DNA of 9,318 bases from JBCCQH01 sp039024435 (lineage in GTDB: Bacteria; Bacteroidota; Bacteroidia; J057; JADKCL01), in the NCBI GenBank assembly GCA_039024435.1, contig JBCCQH010000171.1, positions 1-9,318 on the forward strand, in the 5' to 3' direction. This document shows positions 1 through 8,600 of this stretch, piece after piece. Below the pieces are notes generated by a model. It had not been told where the DNA came from. It searched no databases and saw nothing but the letters and a program-made list of their open reading frames with translations. Numbering within the stretch: the first letter of the stretch is position 1; every line of letters begins with the position of its first letter. The position numbers and the translations under genes were made by a program.

Positions 1-74
1 CCCAGGTAGAACCGGTGGGCACCGAATCCGCCCGCCAGCGATGCAAACAACAGTACAAAAAGGCGGTCCTTCAT
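1..74 (-). CDS. TM2-domain membrane protein (partial, N-terminal 24 residues)
   Basis: Reading leftwards from an ATG at 74-72, the frame is open to the window edge and encodes MKDRLFVLLFASLAGG followed by FGAHRFYL. A hydrophobic helix ending in GGFGAHRFYLG is the hallmark of the TM2 domain (two transmembrane helices joined by a short turn; the GxHRFYLG motif marks the end of helix 1). TM2 proteins are small integral membrane proteins whose biochemical role is poorly defined. The second helix and any further domain lie outside the window. The gene starts 69 bases after the hydrolase stop on the same strand, so it could be the third gene of the same transcript, though no clear ribosome binding site is visible. 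The motif is diagnostic; the function is unknown. Confidence 0.8.
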   Translation of the reverse strand, partial: MKDRLFVLLFASLAGGFGAHRFYL

Positions 75-143
75 GGCGGTAGCAATTTGCGGTAGCAGCC
101 CTCTAAACTACACAATTGGCGGAAAATCTTCCTCCCGCCCCGT

Positions 144-884
144 TCACGCTCCATCGAGCCAGGCCAGCATCGCCTCCGCCACTGCCCGATGCCGGGTATC
201 GAGCATCATGTTGTGCGCCACCCCGGGAATCATCTGCAGATCGGCGCGGTAGCGATCCGCCATCCGGCGCATTTCCCTAGGGGAAAAGAAAAGGTCATCG
301 CCTGCCCCCAACACCAATACTGGGATCTCTACCTGGTGCCGGACCGTGACCCGGGGAAAAAGCAACTGCAAATAGGCCTTGAAAGACTCGGCGCACATAT
401 TTTGCTTGAATTCTTCCAGCAAATGTTCCGGCAAATCGGGGCGGAACAGAGCTGCGCGCGCGTGTCCGTGAAACACTGCGTACAGGTCCCGGGTAAAGAA
501 GTGCGGTGCGACCCGCGGATACTTCCGCAGGAACCGCAAACTCGCCCGCCAAGCCCCCGAAGGTGGAACCGGCGCCAGGAAAATCGCCTTTTTGCCGGGC
601 GCCCGTTCCAGGTACTTCTGAACGACCATGCCGCCCATCGAGTGCCCCACGAGGATCGGTACTTGGTCCAATGCTTGCACGGCATCTTCCAGGCAGCGCA
701 CGTAATCGGCGAGGGAAAAGTGGTTGATCTTTTTCTGGCTCCCGGGCGGCGAGTGCCCGGGCAAATCCAGCGCCCGGCAGCGGTATCCCCGCTGGGAAAA
801 GTAGGGCACAAAGTACTTTTCCCAGCACCATCCGCCGTGGCAAACCCCGTGGACAAACAGTAAAATGTCACCCGTGGCGGTCAC
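144..884 (-). CDS. alpha/beta-hydrolase fold esterase/lipase-like protein
   Basis: This is a 246-residue cytosolic alpha/beta hydrolase of the size usual for the single-domain family. I chose the GTG at 884-882 because it overlaps the TGA of the upstream monooxygenase (883-881) as GTGA, and it places the first beta strand (ILLFVHG, residues 7-13) right at the N-terminus. The longer in-frame ATG extension to 1133 only re-reads the monooxygenase gene in another frame. The oxyanion-hole HG is at 12-13, and the nucleophile elbow GHSMGG at 80-85 places the nucleophile at Ser82. The acid is Asp196 or Asp197 in GAGDD, and the catalytic His is His224 in GVAHNMM. Residues around 110-175 form a helical cap. 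The substrate is not predictable; esters, lactones or thioesters are possible. No signal peptide is seen. Coupling to the monooxygenase suggests action on its product, which is an inference. Confidence 0.88.
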   Translation of the reverse strand: MTATGDILLFVHGVCHGGWCWEKYFVPYFSQRGYRCRALDLPGHSPPGSQKKINHFSLADYVRCLEDAVQALDQVPILVGHSMGGMVVQKYLERAPGKKAIFLAPVPPSGAWRASLRFLRKYPRVAPHFFTRDLYAVFHGHARAALFRPDLPEHLLEEFKQNMCAESFKAYLQLLFPRVTVRHQVEIPVLVLGAGDDLFFSPREMRRMADRYRADLQMIPGVAHNMMLDTRHRAVAEAMLAWLDGA

Positions 885-2212
885 GACGAAGGCAACGGGG
901 TGCGGCGGCGGGGCTCCCGCTGGAGGTGGTCCTTGGGCAGGTGCTTTTTGAGCTGGCGGGTAAACTTGTGAAAATCCACCGTGATCGTGTGCCGCCCCGA
1001 ATTGACTTGCTTGAAGTGCGGATGGGTGACCTCCCGCTGGCACAGCTCGGCAATGTTGCGGGGACGGGTCCATTTTCCCGCCAGTTCCCGCGCGGCGATT
1101 TTGGCTTGCAGTTCCGCCCCCGGCCAGATGCAACCCAGCGGCTGGAACATCCCGATGAAGTAAAGGTTCCGATACTCCGCGTGGAACATTTTCAGGTACA
1201 GCGGCACCGGCCCTTTCGAATAGTCGATGAAGTCCTTTCGGAAGAAGGGATGGGCCAATATGTACCCCGTGCAGGCAATTACCGCGTCGAACTCCGCCGT
1301 GCGGCCATCCTTAAATACGACCTGCTTGCCGGCAAAGCGCTCGATGTCACCGAAAGGCTTGATCTTCCCGTGGCGCAGTTTGTAGGGCAACTCACTGTTG
1401 ACCGTGGGATGGGTTGCGGTGATGCCCTGCGTCGGCTTGGGCAGACCGTACCAGGAATTGGGCCCCATCGCGACTTTCAGGATCATCGCGGAAATGCCCA
1501 TCCGCAGCTTGACCGGCAGGAACTTGAAGCGCGCCGAGAGCACATCGGTGGGTTTACCCATGAGGAATTTGGGGATCAAATGGTAACCGCGCCGCCAACT
1601 GAGGGCCGTTACCTGACTGACCCGACTGGTTTCGACGGCCACGTCGCAGGCAGAATTGCCCCCGCCGATCACCAGTACCCGTTTTCCCCGGAAGGGCTCC
1701 GCCTTCTTGTAGTTGTGCGAGTGCAAGAAGCGTCCGGTGAATTCGCCCGGATAATCGGGGTAGCGCGGCTGCCAGTGGTGCCCGTTGCAGACCACCAGAT
1801 CGGTAAACACCTCTACCCGGGGGACGCCGTTCTGCTCAATCGTTACCTCCCAGGTCTGCTCATCGCGGCAATGGCAGGCGTGGACCAGGGTATTGAACTG
1901 GATGTAGGGGTACAGGTCGAATTTGCGCGCGTAGGCCTGAAAATAACGGCGCAATTCGTCGTGGGAAGGATAGTCCGCCACCGACGAATCGAAGTCCTCG
2001 AAGGTGAAATCGGCGTATTGGGAAAGGGTTTTCGAACTGATGATGTGGGTCGTCTCAAAAACGCTGGAATGGCTCTCGTCTTCATTGAAAATCCAGTTTC
2101 CGCCCACCTCCGAGTTGCGGTCGTAAGCGACCACGTCCAGCCCTTCGTCGAGCAGATTTTTGAGGGCCGTGATGCCCGATGGCCCCGCTCCGATTACACA
2201 TATTCGTTTCAT
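881..2212 (-). CDS. flavin-containing monooxygenase (FMO family, NAD(P)H- and FAD-dependent)
   Basis: This 443-residue class B flavoprotein monooxygenase is typical in length. The start is the ATG at 2212-2210, which gives MKRICVIGAGPSG directly. A longer upstream extension to 2455 adds 81 residues before the FAD fold and is unlikely. Motifs in order are the FAD-binding GAGPSG at 8-13, VGGNW at 36-40, the FMO fingerprint FxGxxxHxxxY (F158, G160, H164, Y168), the NAD(P)H-binding GGGNSA at 183-188, and CTGY at 314-317. Tyr rather than Trp/Pro ends the fingerprint, which favours the FMO class (N- or S-oxygenation, or type II Baeyer-Villiger activity) over type I Baeyer-Villiger enzymes. The first gene of the leftward group, it overlaps the hydrolase start by 4 bases. 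No strong Shine-Dalgarno precedes the ATG. The substrate is unknown. Confidence 0.92.
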   Translation of the reverse strand: MKRICVIGAGPSGITALKNLLDEGLDVVAYDRNSEVGGNWIFNEDESHSSVFETTHIISSKTLSQYADFTFEDFDSSVADYPSHDELRRYFQAYARKFDLYPYIQFNTLVHACHCRDEQTWEVTIEQNGVPRVEVFTDLVVCNGHHWQPRYPDYPGEFTGRFLHSHNYKKAEPFRGKRVLVIGGGNSACDVAVETSRVSQVTALSWRRGYHLIPKFLMGKPTDVLSARFKFLPVKLRMGISAMILKVAMGPNSWYGLPKPTQGITATHPTVNSELPYKLRHGKIKPFGDIERFAGKQVVFKDGRTAEFDAVIACTGYILAHPFFRKDFIDYSKGPVPLYLKMFHAEYRNLYFIGMFQPLGCIWPGAELQAKIAARELAGKWTRPRNIAELCQREVTHPHFKQVNSGRHTITVDFHKFTRQLKKHLPKDHLQREPRRRTPLPSS

Positions 2213-2377
2213 AAGTAGGAAGATACCAAAAATGGTGACACCGCTGGCGGCAGTCGCATCGCCCGGGAAACCTTCGTCAACTATTTTTCCCACCCGGACG
2301 AAATCCCAAGGAGACCGTCGGTTCCGCTTCCTGTACTCCCCGCGTCGCCGGGCGAAAAAATATCGGGGCTGGCCGGC

Positions 2378-2408
2378 AGCCTCCCGTGGGCGGAAATCCC
2401 GGGAGGCT
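2378..2408 (+). repeat. 9-bp perfect inverted repeat with trailing T run
   Basis: The arms AGCCTCCCG (2378-2386) and CGGGAGGCT (2400-2408) are perfectly complementary around a 13-base loop. A TTTT run at 2408-2411 follows on the plus strand, so in plus-strand RNA it looks like a short intrinsic terminator. No gene on that strand lies upstream to be terminated. It may instead block antisense transcription into the giant gene, or serve as a regulator-binding dyad or leader structure for the leftward group. The pairing is seen directly; the role is inference. Confidence 0.5.
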
Positions 2409-2519
2409 TTTGCAACTAATCCACTCACTTTCACAGCTTCCCGCCAAGCTATCAAAAAACAACGTTACAACATCTTTTTGGCGCAAGATACAGGAATGCA
2501 CCAAGCCAAATACATTTCA

Positions 2520-2549
2520 TTGGCGAAAATCTGCATTTTATTGTATATT
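2520..2549 (+). promoter_or_regulatory. candidate promoter for the giant gene
   Basis: A -35-like TTGGCG (2520-2525) and a -10-like TATATT (2544-2549) are separated by 18 bases within the AT-rich part of the divergent spacer. This would give a 5' leader of about 90 bases before the ATG at 2645. The match is to the sigma-70 consensus (4 of 6 and 5 of 6 positions). If the host is a member of Bacteroidota, whose consensus differs (TAnnTTTG), the match means less. Confidence 0.3.
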
Positions 2550-2644
2550 AATGGATGAGTGTTATCGCTCGTACAATCAACGTCCCACCTAGGTTAAAGT
2601 AAACGTCGGATCACCCTCCTCATAAACCGCCCCACGCGGGGTCG

Positions 2645-5600
2645 ATGTCTCGTACTATGGAAAATCAACCATCGTCAGCCGAGCACACTCCTGCTCAGCC
2701 CGAAGGCTTAGGCAATGCATTTGGTGAACATCCCTTGGCCCAAGGTGGCTTTGCGGGATCCGGGGAGGCGCCTTCCCTGCCCCCACCCGATTTCTCAATG
2801 TTTGGGGGCGCTTCGCGGGCCCGCCGGCGGAAAGTCCGAAACCAGCCGCCCGAAACGCAAAACCGCGCTCAAGAAGCATCCGGCGGAGCGGAAAATGACG
2901 CCGGATCGACGCCTCCCCGTCGGCAGCACCCAGGTTCCCCGGCCAATTCACAGGACGAGGGCAGTGGCAGTTGGAATGAAGCTGGCGAATTCATCCCCGA
3001 CCCGCCCAGTGGCGGCGGAAACCGAGGAAACAACGTCCGCAACAATCCACCGCCTCCGGATACCGAAGCCGGATACTCCGAGGGGGGTGACTACCACGGC
3101 TCCTCGCAACCGAATGATCGCTCCGGGCAAACTGCGTATTCGAGCGCGTCGAACACCGGCAATCCACAACCCCCTACCGCGGACGCCGTGCCCCTCTCTG
3201 AAATCAGCGAAGATGACTTTTTCGCCGGCCACCAAATCCCGAAAAAGACCATCCGCACCATCGGACAGACGTTTTGGATCCTCAACATCATCAAGATCGG
3301 CCAGCTCAATCAACTGGCGGCCAACCAGTCCCACACCGTATCCGCCGACGACAAAACCACGGAATCGGAAGCAGCGGCGGTAGCCCCCGAGGGCGAAACC
3401 GAATCCCGCGAGGCCCGCATGGTCGTGAACTCATTGCACGAAGAGGAAGAAACACAGGTCGACACCAGTAGTTCCAAGACGAACTACAAAAATGAACTGA
3501 ATTCCGCTCCCACCGATCCCGGAAAGCTGAGGAACTACATCAACCAGGGCAAAATGGAACCGCTCAAGCGGAAAGCTACCTCGGATGTCTATTCCGGCCA
3601 GACCGAAACTGAGTCCACCTACGGGGCCATTTCCAATCTGCCGGGCACGCTGCAAGACCTGGACCACGACGATCTTCCCACCCAGCACGAAGCAGCGCTC
3701 CCCACCGATCCCCTGAAGCTAGGCCAGAATTTGCTCAATGCCCCCGACGAAGCCCACACCGACTTCAGCGGGATCATGGATGCCCTGAACGAGCAACTGC
3801 ACGGTAGTGAAGTCATGGAAGGGGAAATGACCCTGGAAGAGGCCCTGGAAAGCGATACCTCGGCTTTTGCCCTTCACGCGGGCGAGCAGTACCAAGCGCT
3901 CAAAGAAGGCATCGAAACCAACAATCTGGACGGAATCTCGTCCAAGGTCGAAGAGGTTTCCGGGCCGATGGTGACCAATCTGGACACTGCGGAAAGCACC
4001 CGCAAGGGGACCATGGAAAGCTACCGCACTCCAAACCTCGATGAGTCCCGGCGCAAGCAGGTCAAAGGCAAAGAGACCTTCGAAACCGCCCGGGAAGCAC
4101 TGGCGAAAAAACTCAACGGCCACTACCTCTTCGCGAAAGGCAAGGTGGAAGGAATGCTCACCGACCTGCGCGGCTGGCTGGACGGCACCAAGATCAAAGC
4201 CGGGGACGCCGGCCTCTCGGTACCCGATTACCTGGCCGGTGAAACCGGTACCCACGGCCTGCAAACCGCTCATGGACTGGAAAATGAACTGAACCTCGCG
4301 GTCGAGCTCTTCTACGCTGATTCCGACTACGAGTACGACAAATTGCTCGACTCCAGCGTAGACGGAGGGGCCGGGGGGGCCTGGGACTACTCGCCCAGCG
4401 CCAATGACTATGCCTATGCCCCATTCCGCACGCGCGTGGACGCCATCATCGACAAGTATTCGGGCTACATCGACTCAACGGTTGAGGATTGCCACAAAGC
4501 GATTGACGACGCCCAACTCCTGATCGAACGCGACTACAACGCCCACGTCGAGGCCAATGGTCCGCTGAGTACCGAGGTCAAGGAGTCGATCATGCCCCCC
4601 CTCGGCCAACTCCGCAGTGACGTCAATGATGAGCGAAACCGCCTGGAACAGGACATGGCCCAGGAGAAAAAGGGCGCCATCGATGAGGTACAGGAATACA
4701 TCGATTCCTTCAAAAACCCCCTGAAGATCCTGGCGATGCAACTGCTCAACATCCTGCTGGAAGCGGGTGAAGCCGCGCTGCGCTTCCTTTTGCGGATGTT
4801 TGGGGTCAGCAACCCGGACGCATTCATCGCCGAACTGGTGCGGATTGCAGGCATCATCGGCGATATCCTCAAGGATCCCATTGGGTTTGCCCGCTACTTT
4901 GTCCTCACGATTGAGGCGGCGTTCAAGGATTATTTCAACAACATCGACCAGTACATCCAGGAGATCGTGATGGGCTGGTTCTTCGGACAACCGGACCTGG
5001 AGTTTCCGAGCGATTTCAAGCCGGAGAGCTGGCTGAACTTCATCATGCAGCAATTGCTCGCCGACGGTAATTCGGGCGACGGGGGCCTCAGCGCGGAAGG
5101 CGTCGCGGGCTACCTGGACGCGGGGCTGGCCCTGCCCGGTGGTATGGTGCTGGATCTGAATGTCCTGGTGACGGAAGGCCCCGCCGGATTGTGGGAAAGC
5201 ATGAAGGGTCAGCTGGTGAACCTGACGCCGATTCCCACCGAAGTCAGTGGACCCGGTACCGGGAATGAGGGCACGGAAGGTGCCGAAGAGGTCGAAATGG
5301 CCACCTCACCCGAAGAAATCCTCGCGGAAGTGTCCAGCATGGACTGGGAGACCCTGTTGCAGGAGGCCGATGGGCTACTGGGGACCGACATCACGGGGGA
5401 TCTGGACAATGCCCGCTACATCTTTGACCAGCTCGTCGCGGGCAACATCCCGGGACTGATCGACGACCTCAAGCAGCACGTTGAGGCGGACGTACTCGAC
5501 ATCCAAACCTGGTTGCGGGATGGATTGATCGACTGGGTGGTACAGGACTTGGTGCCCAAACTGCTGGAAAAAGTCGCGACGATATTTGTCCCGGGCGGCA

Positions 5601-8600
5601 ACCTCAAAACGGCGATCAAGGTCATCTTTGACGGGGTGATGTGGATCATCGAAAACCGGGAGCAAATCTGGAGCGTGATCGAGACGATCTTCGGCACCCT
5701 GCCGATGATTGCGGCGGGCAATGTGGACGGAGCAAAAGCCAATATTATTTCCGGTTTCAATGCCGCGGCCACGCTGGTGCTTGACTTCCTCACTACGGTC
5801 GGACTCAATGCGTCCCCATCCAGCCAGTTCGGCAAGATGATCGACAAGCTCAAGGACAAGGTCGGCAAGGGCTTCGACGGCCTGATGAAAAAGATCCAGG
5901 ACGCGGTCGAACGGTTTGTCGAGCAGATGCAGAAGGTACTGGGGCAACCGAAAAAGAAGAAAAATCGCAAGCCGGGCACCGAAGAGGAGGCCGAGCGCGA
6001 GAAGGACTACAAAGGGGAAAATATTCCCTCCGAGGACCGGATCGGCGGTAAAATCAACGATCTGAAGGGCCGGATTGACACCCGAATCGACACGGAGCTG
6101 GACGAACACGGTACGGGGCAATTCACCCCACCCAATTACGGATCTTCCTACGCCAACCGGGTCAAGACCTACCAGGTCATGCAAGGCTTGCTGGAACTTT
6201 ACAAAAAGTACGGCGATGCCGCGCAGACGGAGGAGGAACGCCGGCAGGGTGCCCAGACCCTGGCCAATCAGATCCGGACCACCCACAAGGTGTTCCGCAC
6301 GATCACCGTCGTCGAAGGCGAAGGGGCCCGAAAACCGACTTACGAGGTGCCCGAAGGGGTGGCGCATTGGTCTTGGGAATGGACGGCGAGCGAACCCAAA
6401 AGTGCGGCGGGCGACATCAGCCTGACGAGCGGTGACGACGAGTTGTTCAATCGCTGGTACACGGACAAAGGTGGCAACAGCCTGGCGGTGCAATTGTTCC
6501 TCGGTGCTGGCAGTACGATTGACGAGATCCAGATCGCGGGCCGCCCGGCGCGGACCTTCAGCGATTCGATGGGCGATCACACCACGGCTTTCATTGTCCA
6601 CGTGGAAGGCATCAAGCAAAAACTCCTCACCAAGACGACCAAAGCCGGGGTGGACGAGATGGTTGCCCTCGCCGACTCCTTGACTACGCTGCCCGGCTAC
6701 CAACTCGTCGGGAATCTGACCGGGAAGCACAAGACGCGTTTTGATAAGGCGTATGGAGAGCTCGAAAAGCTCAAGGCGGTCAAGACAGCGGACGACAATG
6801 TCAATGAACAGACCGCTCACCTGCAGGCGATGATTCGCCTCTACCTGGAAGTGCGCGAATTGTTGCCGCTGTCCACGTTTGACATTCGCAAGAAAAGCGC
6901 GATGGGCGGGAAAGGCCACGGCGAAAGTTCGGCGGTTCCGATCTTGCGCGACTACGGAAAACCGAACGGTCCCGGAGAAGAAGACGTCAAACTGGCGATC
7001 CAGAAGCTCTTTGACATGAATTCCTCGGCGGCGGTGCTGGTAGAGTCCAATGTCAACTTGCTGAAGCAGATGGGCCCGGGCACGGTGGGATCCAACAACC
7101 AACCGGTCCGTGGGTCCCGGGAAATGTTCAAACAGGTCTGGTCCCAGCACCTCAAATCGATTGCGATCAGTTTCCCCGCGGTGAAGCCCATCGCCGAAAG
7201 CGAGGAAATGGTGAATTACTTCGGGGCGATGGAGCCGGCAAATGGCGCTGGGGGCAACGAGACATTGGAGGAAGATCCGATTCTGAAAGCCTACACGGTT
7301 GATCTGCGGTGGGCGGCCCACGATTGCCATGCAAAATTGACCGGAGACCTGACTTCCAAGAAAAATGAACTTTTCTCGGCGATTGCCGCCCGCGGACTCC
7401 ACCGTGGCAAATACGATCCCAGCATCGGCGATAAGTATGCCCGGATGCAGCAATTCATCGCCAATATGAAAGGCGAAACGGGGGTAGTCGTGCTCCGATC
7501 CATTTTCAACCCGATCATTCCCGATACGATTGCTCTGCTCAAAAAGGTAGAAAATCTGGAAAATATCGTAGCGCGCCTGGTGGACGATGAGCTGCCCAGT
7601 CTTTACGCGACCGACAGCAGCGGTAGCATCCCGGAGATTGAGCTTTCGCCCTACAAACTCGGCTTCCACAAGATCCTCAAGCGGCAATTTGAGATCATGG
7701 AATGGTCAATTTTCGATCACCTTGCCGGAGACGAAATGGACAACAGTGAGTTTTCCGCAGGAATTCCCGAGGCGGCCGGAGCGCGGCCCAGTCGGGGGAA
7801 GTCCGCCTACAATGAACAAAAGGAAGCTTACGAGGCGGAATACACCATGAACGCGGATGCCCCCCGCAAGGCGTTCAAGTACCGGGAACCCAACCCAAAC
7901 CTGGATGCTGAAGAAATCAAGCGGCAAAAGGTGGCGACCGCGCGCAACAACCTGGGAATTCAGATCGAGCTGGACAGTTCGGGCAAGATCACAAAAATGA
8001 TTTCCGATGGCCGGTCCATGTCACCTTTCAAAGGCACCATGGGGGCCCACACGATTGCCTGGACCATGCACCTGAACCACGTGCGCTCCCTGATCATCGG
8101 CAAGAATATCAATGCCGCCATCGGGGTGATCAGCGGTGATTTTTACGAATTTGTGACGGACCTCAAAGCCGAACAGAAGGGACTCAATACGGAAAACGAT
8201 CCCGACAATGTATCGGGAGCACTGTGGGACCGCATCGGCGATATGCAAAAGGTTGCGAAAAAGAAGAAAGATGACGCCAAGAACCTGGCCTTCCTGCAGG
8301 AATTCATCGCAAATCTGCTTGCCTACACCAATTTTATCAAAGACATCACCCGGGAGTCGGTCAATGTCGACGGTAAATCCGAAGGGAACGCCAACCGCGA
8401 TCTCCAAAAGCACGAGCAATTGATGTGGGCGAAACTGGGGGCGGCAAAATCCGTCGATGAGTCGAGGATCAACCAAACCCTCACCGACTACTATTCCAAA
8501 CCCGGCAACAACCTCGACCAGGATGCGGACGAGTTGGTCCGGTACGTGAGACTGCTGCAAGATCGGGCTACCGCAAAGCTCATCGTCGTGCAGTACCAGA

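Larger units (their letters stand above)
2213..2644. other. divergent intergenic region
   Basis: These 432 bases separate the leftward monooxygenase group from the rightward giant gene, so promoters for both should lie here. The left half (about 2213-2400) is GC-rich like the genes. The part from about 2410 to 2600 is clearly more AT-rich, as expected for regulatory DNA. It contains an inverted repeat (2378-2408) and a weak promoter match (2520-2549). Short ORFs across it on both strands have no recognisable motif or ribosome binding site, and I do not call them genes. No tRNA or riboswitch-like structure was recognised. Confidence 0.7.

Noticed and set aside
885..1133. N-terminal extension of the hydrolase to an ATG at 1133
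   Set aside because: The 83 extra residues lie wholly inside the monooxygenase gene in another frame, are Pro/Ala/Gly-rich, and precede the first strand of the hydrolase fold. The GTGA junction explains the start better.
926..2218. Long plus-strand open frame (430 codons) opposite the monooxygenase
   Set aside because: It is the complement of a gene with unambiguous FMO motifs; its translation has no recognisable domain.
2277..2504. 75-codon minus-strand ORF in the divergent spacer
   Set aside because: It has no known motif and no ribosome binding site, and it overlaps the spacer that should hold promoters.
2551..2592. 13-codon ORF (MDECYRSYNQRPT) as a leader peptide for the giant gene
   Set aside because: It would start only two bases after the candidate -10 and has no ribosome binding site or attenuator-like structure, so it is probably chance.
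2608..2620. GGATCACCCTCCT resembling the 3' end of 16S rRNA, or an AGGAGG ribosome binding site on the minus strand
   Set aside because: It has one extra base compared with the rRNA end, no flanking rRNA sequence is present, and no plausible minus-strand start codon lies at the right distance.
5375..7687. Long minus-strand open frame (770 codons) inside the giant gene
   Set aside because: It is an antisense shadow caused by GC-rich codon use, rich in Arg/His/Gln/Val with no motif. The plus-strand frame has coherent helices, linkers and repeats.
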